Below, one piece after another: positions 44,282 to 55,042 of a stretch of 58,212 nucleotides of DNA. Each line of letters starts with the position of its first letter. Within the stretch, counting starts at the first letter, position 1. The stretch comes from Akkermansiaceae bacterium. Lineage in GTDB: Bacteria > Verrucomicrobiota > Verrucomicrobiia > Verrucomicrobiales > Akkermansiaceae. The translations under genes were made by a program, and so were the position numbers. The notes under the pieces were generated by a model that saw only the letters and a program-made list of their open reading frames with translations, was not told the origin of the DNA and did not search any database. The DNA is taken from assembly GCA_026421245.1 (NCBI GenBank), contig JAPKDJ010000022.1, positions 1-58,212 of the forward strand, in the 5' to 3' direction.

Positions 44282-44665
44282 ATGCGTTTCTCCCCATTTC
44301 TTTTGCCCCTTCTCCTCTTGACCATGTCCTTTCAGGCCCATGAAAAATCGATCCCCATTTTTGATGACCAATCATTCGAGGGGTCGAACGTGCGACTCGC
44401 CAAGAGTTCCAAGAATTGGAGTGTCAAAGATGGGGGGGGTATCGAAAAGGGTGTCGGCCAGGAATCGTATCTCATGTTCAAAGATCAGCTCGGAGATTTC
44501 GAACTGAAATTCAGCTTCCAGCTACCGAAAGAAGGAAACACCGGACTGGAGGTTCGCTCTCAAACCGCCAAACGTCTGGAGAAAGGCTTTGTTGGTTTTC
44601 AGCGTCACGGTGGAACTAAGATGACCGTCGAATTCGAAAATATTAGCCTGAAACGGACGAAATGA
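44282..44665 (+). CDS. Shortened DUF1080-like exported protein
   Basis: 127 residues from ATG 44282, with signal peptide MRFSPFLLPLLLLTMSFQAH. The start of the DUF1080 fold is present (IPIFDDQSFEGSNVRL...WSVKDGG, LGDFELKFSFQLPKEGNTGL then EVRSQTAK) and so is its end (GFVGFQRHGGTKMTVEFENI). The central ~80 residues of a normal DUF1080 domain, which form the sheet with the usual GYEVQI segment, are missing, so it looks like an in-frame internal deletion. It is still coupled to the next gene by ATGA overlap (44662-44665), which argues for retained expression. Confidence 0.7.
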   Translation: MRFSPFLLPLLLLTMSFQAHEKSIPIFDDQSFEGSNVRLAKSSKNWSVKDGGGIEKGVGQESYLMFKDQLGDFELKFSFQLPKEGNTGLEVRSQTAKRLEKGFVGFQRHGGTKMTVEFENISLKRTK

Positions 44666-47600
44666 TTTCGTGGATTCCCCCCCAACTCCAGAGCATTTTC
44701 TCAGCTAAAAGCAGAGACTCTCACCGCGTGACTTTCTTAACTCTCATCACATTGGCGCTCCTGCCAATTAACACCAGTGCACAGGTTCTGGATATTAAGG
44801 ACAATGACATCGTCGCTTTTGTTGGGGGAACGAACCTCGTGCGCATGCAAAAGGCGGGAGAGCTTGAAGCGGCTTTGACGGAACACTTTCTTGATGCAAA
44901 GCCACAGTTCCGCAGCCTTGCGTGGGATGGGGATACCGTGTTCTTCCAAAGTAGCGTCCGCGAGCGCTGGCGTGATGAAGCATTCGGAGACTGGAATGCG
45001 CAACTCGAAAGAGTGGGAGCTACGGTTGTGATCGCCCAGTTCGGCAAGATTGAATCGCTCGAAGGCGAAAGAAATCTGGATGCCTTTGTTGAGGCCTATG
45101 GAGAACTTGTTGAGCGGTTGTCCAGGAATGGCCGGCGCCTAATTCTCCTAGGCCCTGGTCCTTTCGAATGGCCCGAAGTAGATGCCACAAACCTCCTCCT
45201 TTACACGAGTGCGATCGAGGAATTCGCCAAGTCGAGAAGCCTTCCTTTCGTGGCCTGTGATCACGCCAGCCCCACAGATAGCCTGATCAAGGGCCTGATT
45301 AGTAGACAGCCAAAGCTCAACAAGGCGCGCCTCGCGGCGGTGCGCGAGAAGTATCGCCTATGGTCCGAATATTGGCAGCCCTCAAACTGGAAGTGCCTCT
45401 TCGGTGACGACAAAAAGCGAATCTTTGCGGTCGCCTCTGAAGGTCTGCCGTCATTTCAGGAAGAATGGGCAACCTATCCGGCGTTAATCGAAAAAGCTGA
45501 GCTTGCTGTTTGGGAAGCCCGTGAGGTGATTCGGACTCAAGCTCCAGAGCTCACAGGTTCTGGTGATGCCAAATTCGAAAGAGAACTGGATGAATTTGAG
45601 GTGTTAGATGGATTCGAAGTCAATCTTTTCGCCGACGAGTCCATGGGCATCAGGAATCCTCTTGTCATTCGCTGGGATGCAAAGGGGACAGCCTACGTTG
45701 CGTGCTCTGACGTCTATCCTCAGATCGAACCCGGAGTTCTGCCCAATGACAAAATCATTGCGCTTACGGATAGTGACGCAGATGGAAAAGCTGATGGCTC
45801 AAAAGTTTTCGCCGACGGCCTGAACATTCCGACTGGGATGGAAGTCGGGTATGATGAAGTCTACGTTGGCCACGCTACCGAGTTGCTTCGGTTCAGGGAC
45901 ACCGATGGCGACGGAGTTTCGGATGAGCGAAAAATTTTATTGAGCGGTTTTGGTAACGGTGATTCGCATCAAACCAGCAACGGCTTCGCCTGGAGTCCCG
46001 GTGGTGAGTTGTGGTTTTGTCAAGGCGATGGTATCGAGTCACGTGTCGAAACTCCCTTCGGGGTTTCCTCTCTTTTTCAGGCTGGCGTCTATCGGCTTCG
46101 TCCCAATGAACTGCGACTCGATCCTCTGCTCGACGACTTCATGGGGCCGGGCAACCCTTGGGGCGTTGGCTTTGATGATTTTGGGCAATCATTCGTCATT
46201 GACGGAGCTGGTGGTGTTTCCTTTCTCACACCTGGCAGCATTCCAGCGCAACGCCGGTTGCGGTTACCGAGAATCGGGAAGCCCGGCGGCTATTGCGGCA
46301 TCACCTGTTTAAGTGCCCGCACTTTTCCAGATGGGCTGAATGGAGATTTTGTCATCGGTGACTATAAGAAAAACCAGGTCAGCCGATTTTCCACGCCGGA
46401 GGATGGCGCAGGTTTCAAGGTCGAGTGGAAAGAGCCGCTCATTCGCTCGAAGCATAGAAATTTCCGGCCGGTTGATGTTGAGGTGGGGCCCGATGGCGCT
46501 ATCTATGTTGTTGATTGGTACAATCCGATCACCTGTCACCAGGATGATTTCTATCGACATCCCGAACGCGACAAGACTCATGGAAGAATTTGGCGCATTG
46601 CTAGAAAAGGCTCGACGATGAAAGCGCCAAATCTGGTTGACGCTTCAGTCGAGCACTTGGTCAAGTTGCTTGAGTCCCCGGAACGCTGGACGAAAATTAA
46701 GGCCAAGCTTGCCCTCTCCAGGCATGACAAAGACAAAGTGTTGCCGGAATTAAAACGTGCGGCCAAGGATCTGAAAAGTCTCGAACTCCTCGACGCGGTT
46801 TCCGCTGCAGAGTGGTTGGATATTGTCGACGAAGATCTCGTGAAACAACTTCTGAACTCAACTGACTTCCGGTGCAGATCCTACGCAGCACGCATCCTTG
46901 GAAGGTGGGGGAATCGACTCGAAACGTCTCATGCACTTCTTCTTAAAGCTGCCAATGATGATCATCCCCAAGTCCGCATGGAAGCCACGCTCGCCTGCGG
47001 TCAGATTCCAGATCCAAAGTCGATCCTGGTTGCCGCCGCCGTTGCTGAAAAATCTCGCGACCGCTGGATTGACTACGCATTCGCACAAGCCGTCCATCAT
47101 TTGCGACCCCATTGGATTCCGGCATTTGAAAAAGGAGAGCTGGATTTTGGCCCCTATCCAAATGGTTTGGCGGAGGTCCTCGACAAAGCTGACACAAGCG
47201 CGCTGAGAAGCCAGGTTCGCAGCCTCTTGACATCTAACACTGGGAGCAAAAGCGCCCGGATTGCCCTCACGAGAGCGCTGATTGCGTCAGGCGAAGACCG
47301 CGACCTGCAGATTGCCCTCGAAATGAAACCTCCAAGTGTGGAGGTCTTGGTGAAACTCGCTGAACGGGATCGCCCCGGAAACGTAAATGCAGCCAACGCT
47401 CTACGAGCCATTGTTCTCGGAGGCGAACCGGGGGCGAAACTCGCCGCGATGAGACTCGCCTCAAAGTGGGGAGTGAAAGATCTCGGCCCGCTGGCTCTTC
47501 GCATTAGCGTTGATGAGAAATCGGAAGAAAACCTCCGCAAGGCTTCCGTGGAGGCACTCGGCACCTTCGAGGACAAGACCGCAAATGAAGCTCTCCTCAG

Positions 47601-48390
47601 ACTTGCCGGAAATCACGAGAGCCCGATGGCGATCCCTGCAATCGAGGCGCTCCTGAATTTTGCGCAAGCAGATGCCGCAAAGGTTGCTGCCGGCATCCTG
47701 GCCAAGACCACGAATGAAGAGATGATCCGATCAATCTTCAGCTCCTTTGCCGCGAAGCGGAATGGGGTTGACTTGCTTGAGACAAGACTCGCCTCAAAAT
47801 TGATTAACACCGAACAGGCCACCTTGCTTCAAAACAGTTGGAATGGCACTGGATTAATCAATGATAACCTCCGCTCGCGTCTCGCCTCGCTTGCGAATCC
47901 AGGCAATCCAAAACGAACCGAATTTAATCAGCTTCTTTTGAAGGAAATGGTTGAAGCCGCGAAAAAAGGGAACATCCCAAGCGGAAAGAAAATATTCCAC
48001 ACTGCGGCAGCTGGCTGCGCGGTCTGCCACAAAGGCGGCGATCAAGGCGGCGGCATTGGTCCCGACCTTTCCGCCGTCGGGAGCGGCCTCATGCCGGAGC
48101 GAATCGTCACCGAGGTCTTGTGGCCCCGCCAACAAATCAAAGAAGGTTACTCGCTTACAATTGTCACTAAGAAAGATGGCAGTGTCTTGCAGGGATACGA
48201 ACAAAAGAGCAGAGACAAGACGGTGTTCCTCTTGCGAGACTTTGCCACCGGCAAGATTCACGAGATTCAAAAGGAAAAAATTGAGAAGACCAAATTCGCA
48301 GGAAGCCTCATGCCCCCAACTGCCCGGACACTTCCCAGGAAAGAACAAGCAGACTTATTGGCGTATTTATTTTCGCTCAGGGGGAATTGA
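44662..48390 (+). CDS. PVC-type SGNH-like/dehydrogenase/HEAT/cytochrome protein (paralogue)
   Basis: 1242 residues; ATG 44662 is fixed by the 4-bp overlap with the DUF1080 gene. A signal/anchor segment (THLLTLITLALLP-like, residues ~25-40) precedes an SGNH-like region with a degenerate first block (IVAFVGGTNLVRMQ). The dehydrogenase domain (about 310-645) has GFEVNLFADESMGIRNPLVI, DSDADGKADGSKVFADGL and NFRPVDVEVGPDGAIYVVDW. HEAT repeats follow (about 650-1080). The C-terminal Pirellula/Verrucomicrobia heme-binding domain has CAVCH at 1119-1123 and GPDLSAVGSG, ending in KEQADLLAYLFSLRGN. Same domain order as the protein at 5818, but with a different cytochrome family. A scrap of sigma factor follows at once. 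Confidence 0.85.
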   Translation: MISWIPPQLQSIFSAKSRDSHRVTFLTLITLALLPINTSAQVLDIKDNDIVAFVGGTNLVRMQKAGELEAALTEHFLDAKPQFRSLAWDGDTVFFQSSVRERWRDEAFGDWNAQLERVGATVVIAQFGKIESLEGERNLDAFVEAYGELVERLSRNGRRLILLGPGPFEWPEVDATNLLLYTSAIEEFAKSRSLPFVACDHASPTDSLIKGLISRQPKLNKARLAAVREKYRLWSEYWQPSNWKCLFGDDKKRIFAVASEGLPSFQEEWATYPALIEKAELAVWEAREVIRTQAPELTGSGDAKFERELDEFEVLDGFEVNLFADESMGIRNPLVIRWDAKGTAYVACSDVYPQIEPGVLPNDKIIALTDSDADGKADGSKVFADGLNIPTGMEVGYDEVYVGHATELLRFRDTDGDGVSDERKILLSGFGNGDSHQTSNGFAWSPGGELWFCQGDGIESRVETPFGVSSLFQAGVYRLRPNELRLDPLLDDFMGPGNPWGVGFDDFGQSFVIDGAGGVSFLTPGSIPAQRRLRLPRIGKPGGYCGITCLSARTFPDGLNGDFVIGDYKKNQVSRFSTPEDGAGFKVEWKEPLIRSKHRNFRPVDVEVGPDGAIYVVDWYNPITCHQDDFYRHPERDKTHGRIWRIARKGSTMKAPNLVDASVEHLVKLLESPERWTKIKAKLALSRHDKDKVLPELKRAAKDLKSLELLDAVSAAEWLDIVDEDLVKQLLNSTDFRCRSYAARILGRWGNRLETSHALLLKAANDDHPQVRMEATLACGQIPDPKSILVAAAVAEKSRDRWIDYAFAQAVHHLRPHWIPAFEKGELDFGPYPNGLAEVLDKADTSALRSQVRSLLTSNTGSKSARIALTRALIASGEDRDLQIALEMKPPSVEVLVKLAERDRPGNVNAANALRAIVLGGEPGAKLAAMRLASKWGVKDLGPLALRISVDEKSEENLRKASVEALGTFEDKTANEALLRLAGNHESPMAIPAIEALLNFAQADAAKVAAGILAKTTNEEMIRSIFSSFAAKRNGVDLLETRLASKLINTEQATLLQNSWNGTGLINDNLRSRLASLANPGNPKRTEFNQLLLKEMVEAAKKGNIPSGKKIFHTAAAGCAVCHKGGDQGGGIGPDLSAVGSGLMPERIVTEVLWPRQQIKEGYSLTIVTKKDGSVLQGYEQKSRDKTVFLLRDFATGKIHEIQKEKIEKTKFAGSLMPPTARTLPRKEQADLLAYLFSLRGN

Positions 48391-48632
48391 AACAATAAGG
48401 GAAGACGAGGGAACGCCATTTTTCATTAGCGACGAACGCGTTATTGAAATCAATGACGCCCTGGACAGGCTGGAAGGTGAGGAACCCGACGGGTATTGTC
48501 GAGGTGGGCGGAGAGGGAAACGGCAGGGTGGGTTTGGCATGAAAGGCAACAAGGTTGATCCTGAATGTCAGAGGGAGCCCTTGAGAGAACTTCTCGTTTG
48601 TCCAGCGGATGGTTTTGCGATAGAATCCAACC
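48391..48632. other. Intergenic region with a possible ECF sigma-factor scrap
   Basis: In the plus frame at about 48427-48490 the sequence reads DERVIEINDALDRLEGEEPD, which resembles the start of region 4 in PVC-type ECF sigma factors (pattern xxALxxLxxEDPxxAxVVxLRFF). The next expected part (AxVVxLRFFGG) is absent and the frame then becomes Gly/Arg-rich. No other gene was recognised. Confidence 0.35.
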
Positions 48633-51600
48633 ATGCGCGTCAAGGTGATCATTCCTTACCTTTTGCTCGTTCCGTGGACGATCCAAGAGGCGGCAGGGGA
48701 GGGACCCGATTTTAATCGCGACATCCGGCCCATCCTCGCCGAGAACTGTTTCCATTGTCACGGCCCGGACAAGAAGGCACGCGAGGGGAGCCTTCGTCTC
48801 GACACTTTCGAGGGGGCCACGGAAGGCGGGGAATTCGACAATCCCATCATTCCCGGGAAGCCTGAAGAGAGCGAAGTCATTGCGCGCATCCGAACGACCG
48901 ATCCGGACGAGCGCATGCCGCCTCCGAAGTCGAAACGTTCTCTCACAGAAAAACAGAAGGAGCTTTTGCACGAATGGGTTGCTTCTGGTGCAAAATATGA
49001 GGAACACTGGGCGTGGATTCCACCGGTTCGCGGTCATGCTCCGGGCGTAAAGACCGTCCACAAGGTCAGCAATCCCATCGACGCTTTTCTTCTTCGCCGG
49101 CTCGAAAGGGAAGAGCTCAATTTCTCGGATCGCGCTTCACCAGCCAACCTGCTGCGTCGCCTCTCTCTCGATCTCATTGGTCTTCCACCCTCGCCGAATG
49201 ATCTGGCGCGCTTTTCCAAGGCAAGCGGGAGCGCCCTGCAAGGTTCTTCAAATCGAATTACGGGGTCTGAAGCGGAGGCCTACGAAGCCGAGGTGGATCG
49301 TCTCCTCGCTTCACCACGTTTTGGCGAACGATGGGCCCGGCCGTGGCTCGACCTTGCCCGTTATGCCGATTCGAATGGATTCCAGGCTGATCAACTCCGT
49401 CCTTCCTGGGCGTATCGCGACTGGGTCATCGATGCCCTCAACGCGAACATGCCATACGATCAATTCACGATCGAACAACTGGCTGGAGACCTCCTGCCGA
49501 AGGCCGATATTCGTCAGAAAGTTGCAACGGGATTTCATCGCACGGTCACCTGCAATGTCGAAGCGGGAGTGAATCCCGAGGGCAATCGTGTCAACCAGGT
49601 TATCGATCGAGTGAACACGACCGCGACGGTCTGGCTTGGAATCACCCTCGAGTGCGCCCAGTGCCACGACCACAAGTTCGATCCCTTCACCATGGAGGAC
49701 TATTATTCGTTCTTCGCTTTCTTCAATAACACGCCCCTCGAAGTCCAACTCCCCTCCAACAAGAAAGACGTTTCACACGACTTTGTGGGGCCCTACCTCG
49801 ACCTTCCCCTCACGCCAGATCAACTAAAGAAAGCGGAAGAGATCGATCAAAAGATCGCAGTCCTCACCAGCGAACAGGAGAAGCTCAGGAAGGGATCAGA
49901 GTCCGCGTTTGTGGCGTGGGAGAAGGTCGCCGTCGCTTCTCTTGCAAATCAGCCGGAATGGCAACGACTGCAGGTTACAGAATTCAAGGCGACTGGCGGG
50001 GAAGATCACCAAATCCTTGAAGACGGCTCTGTCCTCCTGACTGGCAAAGTTCCGAATACGACATCCTATACGGTCGTAGTGGAGACGGACCTCCAGAATA
50101 TCACCAGCTTCAAGTTGGAAGCTCTCGCGCACCCCGACCTGCCCGGCCAGGGACCCGGTCGTGGTGATGCCGTTCGCTCTAATTTTGTTCTTCACGAATT
50201 TAAAACTGCGCTACGAAAGGGTGGGAAGGAGCACCCGATCTCACTGCAAAACGCCTCAGCAGATTTTTCGCAAAAGAATTGGAGTGTTACAGGTGCAATC
50301 GACGGAAAGCCGAAGACTGGATGGGCGGTCAGTCCGCAGTTGGGTAAGCCACACTGGGCTACCTTCGACCTCGCTCAACCGATCGCTGTGCCCAAGGGTG
50401 CGACCCTCGTCTTCCGTCTTGAACAAAACTTCGGTCAGGGGAGGGTGATCGGCAATCTTCGCCTTTCGGCAAGCTCCGATCCCTCCGGGGCTGGGAGTCT
50501 CCCGAATGAGATCGTCTCCCTCCTAAAAAAACGAAACGCGAAACGAAACGCCAACCAGCTCAACACACTCAAGGCCCACTTCCTGAAATCGAATCCAACG
50601 CTCGCCAAGCTCGAGACCGAACTCGCTCGCCTTATAAAGGAGCGCGGCAATTTCAAGGCGGATCAGACGCTTGTGATGATCGAGTTGGAGAAACCCCGCA
50701 AGACTCACATTCTCAAACGCGGCGACTTCCTCGCTCCAGATTCCGAAGTCCATCCCCGAACGCCCGCCCGACTTCCAAGACTTGAGAAATCTTCGAACAG
50801 GTTGGGCCTGGCCAAATGGCTCGTGCGGCGTGACAACCCGTTGACCGCGCGGGTCGCCGTGAATCGTTGGTGGGCGGAGCTCTTTGGTAGCGGTATCGTC
50901 GCGACTCTCGAAGATTTTGGCACCCAATCAGAGCCTCCCACTCATCCTGAGTTGTTGGACTGGCTTGCAGTCGAATTTATGGAGTCGGGTTGGGACATGA
51001 AACACCTGCTAAAGACGATCGTCCTGTCGCAATCCTACCAGCAATCCTCCCGTTTCACTCCGGAATTGTTGGAGAAGGACCCGCGCAACCTCCTCCATGC
51101 CCGCGCTCCGCGCTTCCGTATGGACGCGGAGCGCTTGCGCGACAACTCGCTGGCGATCTCCGGGCTGCTCTCCTCCAGGATGCATGGGAAGCCCATCATG
51201 CCTTACCAACCGCCCGGTCTCTGGCGCCAGGCCGGCCGCAACGAACCCAAGTGGGAAGAGCAGAAAGACGAGAACCGCTGGCGTCGTGGGATCTATATCG
51301 TCTATCGGCGGGCCGCCCCGTATCCCAGCATGGTCAACTTCGACGCACCGGATCGCGGTTCTTGCACCGTGAAGCGTCCTCGCACCAATACTCCCATCCA
51401 GGCTCTCACGATGTTGAACGATCCAGCCTACGTCGAAATGGCTCTCGCCTTCGCCGACCGGATCCTCACCGAATCGGAATCACCAGGGGGCCGCGCCGAT
51501 CACGCCTTCCGCCTCGCCCTCGGTCGCGCAGCAACAGCCAAGGAGTTGCTTGTCGTCGAGGAACTCATTCGTAACCGTCAGACTCACTACCAAAATAACC

Positions 51601-51737
51601 AAGAAGCCACCAAAGCTCTTTTGAATAATCCGAAGTTTGTCTACAAGCCGAAGCACGAAAACAAAATCGAACTCGCGACTTGGTTCAACCTCGCAAATGC
51701 CTTGCTCAATCTCGATGAGACCATGACGAGGAACTAG
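48633..51737 (+). CDS. PSD1-type planctomycete cytochrome (DUF1549/DUF1553)
   Basis: 1034 residues with signal peptide [20 protein letters not shown]. Heme site CFHCH at 39-43 in [13 protein letters not shown] (PSCyt1), followed by DUF1549 from about 155 ([36 protein letters not shown]) and a second CxxCH-like motif CAQCH at 341-345 ([19 protein letters not shown]). DUF1553 runs from about 715 ([20 protein letters not shown] then RWWAELFG). It pairs with the DUF1501 gene 25 bp downstream, the standard PVC arrangement. Electron transfer in surface-linked degradation of sulfated or other polysaccharides is the family's presumed role; this is inference. Confidence 0.9.
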   Translation: MRVKVIIPYLLLVPWTIQEAAGEGPDFNRDIRPILAENCFHCHGPDKKAREGSLRLDTFEGATEGGEFDNPIIPGKPEESEVIARIRTTDPDERMPPPKSKRSLTEKQKELLHEWVASGAKYEEHWAWIPPVRGHAPGVKTVHKVSNPIDAFLLRRLEREELNFSDRASPANLLRRLSLDLIGLPPSPNDLARFSKASGSALQGSSNRITGSEAEAYEAEVDRLLASPRFGERWARPWLDLARYADSNGFQADQLRPSWAYRDWVIDALNANMPYDQFTIEQLAGDLLPKADIRQKVATGFHRTVTCNVEAGVNPEGNRVNQVIDRVNTTATVWLGITLECAQCHDHKFDPFTMEDYYSFFAFFNNTPLEVQLPSNKKDVSHDFVGPYLDLPLTPDQLKKAEEIDQKIAVLTSEQEKLRKGSESAFVAWEKVAVASLANQPEWQRLQVTEFKATGGEDHQILEDGSVLLTGKVPNTTSYTVVVETDLQNITSFKLEALAHPDLPGQGPGRGDAVRSNFVLHEFKTALRKGGKEHPISLQNASADFSQKNWSVTGAIDGKPKTGWAVSPQLGKPHWATFDLAQPIAVPKGATLVFRLEQNFGQGRVIGNLRLSASSDPSGAGSLPNEIVSLLKKRNAKRNANQLNTLKAHFLKSNPTLAKLETELARLIKERGNFKADQTLVMIELEKPRKTHILKRGDFLAPDSEVHPRTPARLPRLEKSSNRLGLAKWLVRRDNPLTARVAVNRWWAELFGSGIVATLEDFGTQSEPPTHPELLDWLAVEFMESGWDMKHLLKTIVLSQSYQQSSRFTPELLEKDPRNLLHARAPRFRMDAERLRDNSLAISGLLSSRMHGKPIMPYQPPGLWRQAGRNEPKWEEQKDENRWRRGIYIVYRRAAPYPSMVNFDAPDRGSCTVKRPRTNTPIQALTMLNDPAYVEMALAFADRILTESESPGGRADHAFRLALGRAATAKELLVVEELIRNRQTHYQNNQEATKALLNNPKFVYKPKHENKIELATWFNLANALLNLDETMTRN

Positions 51738-51762
51738 GAAAGAATCGACCAAGACTCCATCG

Positions 51763-53202
51763 ATGCAATCAAACCCACTCGATTACCAGAACCGCCGGCT
51801 CTTCCTGCGGAAGTCCGGCTTTGGGTTTGGTGGCGCAGCGCTGGCCTCCCTGATGAACCAGGACGCAGCTGCTGCTACTGATAACTCGTTGGCAAAACTC
51901 GGGCTTCATCACGCTCCCAAGGCAAAGCGGGTGATTTACATTCATATGGTGGGTGCTCCTTCGCATCTCGACCTTTTCGATTTCAAACCCGAGTTGCAGA
52001 AGCGTAACGGCCAGCTTTGTCCTGATGAGTTCTTTGATGTGAATCAGCTCGCCTTCATTCGCGAGCAACCCAATTTACTAGGAACTCCCAAGGACGAACA
52101 ATTCGCCTTCAAGAAGTGCGGGCAATCTGGAACGGAGCTCTCCAATCTCCTTCCACATCTCCAGGGCGTGGCGGATGAGATGTGCTTCATCAAGACCCTC
52201 CACACGGAGCAGTTCAACCACGCTCCGGCTCAGATGTTTTCTCTCACCGGCTTCGAACGCTTCGGGCGACCCAGCATCGGGTCTTGGGCCAGCTACGGCC
52301 TGGGCAGCGAAAATCAAAACCTGCCAGGCTTTGTCGTGCTGGTCACCGGCCAGGTGCTTGGCGCCGGAAACAGCGCCTTCGGAAGCGGTTTTCTCCCAAC
52401 GATTCACCAAGGCGTCGAGTTTCGCTCGCAGGGAGATCCGGTTCTCTACCTCTCCAACCCGGATGGAATCTCCCATGGCGAGCGCAGGCTGGTCGTGGAT
52501 GCTGTCAAGGATCTCAACAAGCTCGCCCTCGACGACGTCGGGGATCCCGAGATTGCGACCCGCATCAGTCAGTATGAGATGGCCTATCGCATGCAAACGA
52601 GTGTGCCGGAGCTCATGGATATCAAGAGCGAGCCTAAGCGCATTCACGAGATGTATGGCACCCAACCGGGCAAGAGCAGCTTTGCCAACAACTGCCTGTT
52701 GGCTCGCCGGTTGGTGGAACGTGGGGTGCGCTTCGTGCAACTTTTTGACCAGGGCTGGGACCACCATGGCGCCGTGTTCAACGCCCTGCCGAACAAAGCC
52801 AAGCAAGTCGACAAACCTATCGCGGCCTTGATCAAGGATCTTAAGGAGCGAGGTCTCCTCGACGACACTCTCATCGTGTGGAATGCCGAGTTCGGCCGCA
52901 CTCCGATGGCACAAGGCACGTCCGGAGACGGCAAGACGCGAAGCAAAGCGGGACGCGATCACCACAAGGAAGCCTACACCGTCTGGATGGCAGGTGGAGG
53001 AACCAAACCCGGGCATGTCTACGGTCAGACCGATGAACTCGGATACGGCATCGCGAAGGATCCCGTCCACGTCCACGACTTCAACGCGACCATCCTCCAC
53101 CTCCTTGGCATCGACCACGAGCGCCTCACCTTCCGCTACCAAGGCCGGCAGTTCCGGCTCACCGATGTGCACGGGAAGGTCGTCAAAGGCGTCCTGGCGT
53201 AG
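51763..53202 (+). CDS. DUF1501 (Tat-secreted sulfatase-like) protein
   Basis: 479 residues. Twin-arginine-type N-terminus ([20 protein letters not shown]). The alkaline phosphatase-like DUF1501 fold follows: [33 protein letters not shown] ([17 protein letters not shown]), [60 protein letters not shown]1501 proteins are Tat-exported partners of PSD1 cytochromes. The metal-binding His/Asp residues of the sulfatase/phosphatase superfamily appear at WDHHG and RDHH. Its stop is 12 bp from the convergent gene's stop. Confidence 0.92.
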   Translation: MQSNPLDYQNRRLFLRKSGFGFGGAALASLMNQDAAAATDNSLAKLGLHHAPKAKRVIYIHMVGAPSHLDLFDFKPELQKRNGQLCPDEFFDVNQLAFIREQPNLLGTPKDEQFAFKKCGQSGTELSNLLPHLQGVADEMCFIKTLHTEQFNHAPAQMFSLTGFERFGRPSIGSWASYGLGSENQNLPGFVVLVTGQVLGAGNSAFGSGFLPTIHQGVEFRSQGDPVLYLSNPDGISHGERRLVVDAVKDLNKLALDDVGDPEIATRISQYEMAYRMQTSVPELMDIKSEPKRIHEMYGTQPGKSSFANNCLLARRLVERGVRFVQLFDQGWDHHGAVFNALPNKAKQVDKPIAALIKDLKERGLLDDTLIVWNAEFGRTPMAQGTSGDGKTRSKAGRDHHKEAYTVWMAGGGTKPGHVYGQTDELGYGIAKDPVHVHDFNATILHLLGIDHERLTFRYQGRQFRLTDVHGKVVKGVLA

Positions 53203-53214
53203 AGCAGGTGAGAA

Positions 53215-54060
53215 CTACTCTTTTTCACCCGAGTTTTCCCCCATCGTCAGTTCAACGAAGCGATGTTTGAGCGTGAAATCCGAACTCACATCCCACCACC
53301 GAAACCCCATCGGGCGCTTGTCAAAATTTTTGCTCGTGGTTTCGCCATTCACGAGTTGGATCCCTTTGTAATCATTGATGACAAGCTTGTGAGTGTGGCC
53401 ACCGAGAAAGGCAACCACCCCGTTCTCTTCACAAAGCTTTAGGATCTCCTGCCGTTTAACGACTGGAAGATTGAAATAGACTTCTTTCTCGTCAGGCTTC
53501 TTAAGGAAGAGGGGATAGTGACCGACAACCACTACGGGGCTTTTACGCGCCTTGGCATGTTTCAAGGTCGTGGCAAACCAGGCATCATGTTTCTCTGACT
53601 CTCCTTTTAGCGGTGCTTTCCAAAGTTGGGTATTCACGATCACAAAGGTGAACCCCTTGTGATCCACGGCGTAGTAGTCCTTCCCCACCTTCTCGCGGTA
53701 GAGCTTCAACGACTCGGCAGTGGGCACGTTCTCGACATCGTGATTCCCGGAAGCACAGTGACAGGGAAGCTTGAAGCCCGCTTTGATCCTCGTGAAATCC
53801 GCCCAGGACTTGTCGTTCGCCTTGTTGACAAGATCGCCACAGATCACCACGAAGTCCGGCTTCATCCCGTTGATCTGATCCACCGCCAACCTAAACGTCT
53901 TCACGTCGTGTTCGTAGCCCCCCATCCCGAGCTGAGTGTCACACATCTGGACAAAAGAAAATTGTTCTGTCGAAGGAGCCTCGGCGGGAGCTGGCTCAGC
54001 GGAATGGGCGGCACACAAAGACGCGAGGAGAAGAAAGGCGGATATCAGGGAACGTTTCAT
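53215..54060 (-). CDS. Exported calcineurin-like metallophosphoesterase
   Basis: 281 residues, signal peptide MKRSLISAFLLLASLCAAHS. Motifs: VQMCDTQLGMGGYEHD (in place of the usual DxH; this D-x-Q form occurs in the CPPED1-like subgroup), VVICGDLVNK, CASGNHDVENV, VVVVGHYPLFL, and VAFLGGHTHKL. These supply the two-metal site. Substrate unknown. It is divergent from the glycerophosphodiesterase gene (94-bp gap). Confidence 0.9.
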   Translation of the reverse strand: MKRSLISAFLLLASLCAAHSAEPAPAEAPSTEQFSFVQMCDTQLGMGGYEHDVKTFRLAVDQINGMKPDFVVICGDLVNKANDKSWADFTRIKAGFKLPCHCASGNHDVENVPTAESLKLYREKVGKDYYAVDHKGFTFVIVNTQLWKAPLKGESEKHDAWFATTLKHAKARKSPVVVVGHYPLFLKKPDEKEVYFNLPVVKRQEILKLCEENGVVAFLGGHTHKLVINDYKGIQLVNGETTSKNFDKRPMGFRWWDVSSDFTLKHRFVELTMGENSGEKE

Positions 54061-54154
54061 GAGTGGAATTTCTACGCAACCACCGCGTCCGATAATTCAA
54101 GCTTTTCAAAGGTTCTGAATTGACGCCGGCTGTTCTGCCACTGAGTTTCGATAG

Positions 54155-54997
54155 ATGATGTTCAAATACCTGCTGAGTGCGTTTCTTGTTCCACTCGCTT
54201 GTTCGGAGCAGTCGCTGGCTGCCGGGAAGTCGGCTCCGCTGGTGGTCGCCCACCGTGGCGCCTCGCATGCTGCTCCGGAAAATACCCTGGCGGCCTTCAA
54301 GCTGGCATGGGAGGAGGGAGCCGATGCGATCGAGGGGGACTTTTTTCTAACCAAGGATCAAAAAATTGTCTGCACGCATGACCGGACCACCCAACGATTG
54401 AATAAGGAGAAACTGAAACTTGATGTGGCGAAGTCGACCTTGGGAGAATTGCGAGCCCTAGATGTCGGTTCCTGGAAAAATGAAAAGTGGAAGGGCGAAC
54501 GCATGCCGACCTTGGCGGAGGTGATGGAAACAGTTCCGGACGGAAAAAAAATCTACATCGAGGTGAAATGTGGAGCTGAGATTGTTCCGTTTTTGAAGAC
54601 CGCGATCGAGGCGAGCGGGTTGGAGCCGGCGCAGATCGTGATCATCAGTTTTCAGAAGGCGGTGATCCTGAATGCGAAAATTTCCATGCCAAACCTGAAG
54701 GCGTGCTGGTTGTGCTCGTTCAAGCGGGAAAAGAAGACGGGCGAGATGAAGCCGACCGAAGCAGAGGTGATGAAATCTCTAAATACGGTGAGAGCAGACG
54801 GTTTGAGTTGCGGTGACCACAGCTCGCTGACGGCAGGATTTCTCAGGCGCGTGCGTGCGGCGGGCTACGAGACGCACTGTTGGACAGTGGACAATCCGAA
54901 GCGGGCGAAGGAACTGGTCGAATTGGGCATGCACTCGATCACGACGAATCGGCCAGCGGTGATCCGGGAAGGGCTGGCTCCGGCCGAGGGGCCGTAG
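54155..54997 (+). CDS. Exported glycerophosphodiester phosphodiesterase
   Basis: 280 residues. Signal peptide MMFKYLLSAFLVPLACSEQS; a cysteine follows PLA, but the lipobox is not canonical. GDPD motifs: VVAHRGASHAAPENTLAAF (catalytic His and Glu), ADAIEGDFFLTKDQKIVCTH then DRTTQRLN (Asp/His pair), IYIEVKCGAEI, and CWTVDNPKRAKELVELGMH then SITTNRPAVIREGL. It hydrolyses glycerophosphodiesters to sn-glycerol-3-phosphate, probably in the periplasm. Confidence 0.92.
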   Translation: MMFKYLLSAFLVPLACSEQSLAAGKSAPLVVAHRGASHAAPENTLAAFKLAWEEGADAIEGDFFLTKDQKIVCTHDRTTQRLNKEKLKLDVAKSTLGELRALDVGSWKNEKWKGERMPTLAEVMETVPDGKKIYIEVKCGAEIVPFLKTAIEASGLEPAQIVIISFQKAVILNAKISMPNLKACWLCSFKREKKTGEMKPTEAEVMKSLNTVRADGLSCGDHSSLTAGFLRRVRAAGYETHCWTVDNPKRAKELVELGMHSITTNRPAVIREGLAPAEGP

Positions 54998-55042
54998 TCC
55001 GATGCGGGCGCTTCAAACTACTAGGCGAATTATTTTGAATGA

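Noticed and set aside
47951..48715. Plus-strand frame running from the dehydrogenase end through the gap
   Set aside because: Mostly out of frame with the paralogous dehydrogenase; only its middle (about 48427-48490) looks like a protein scrap, reported separately.
52078..53172. Open frame of 364 codons on the minus strand opposite DUF1501
   Set aside because: Antisense shadow of a well-supported gene; no motif.
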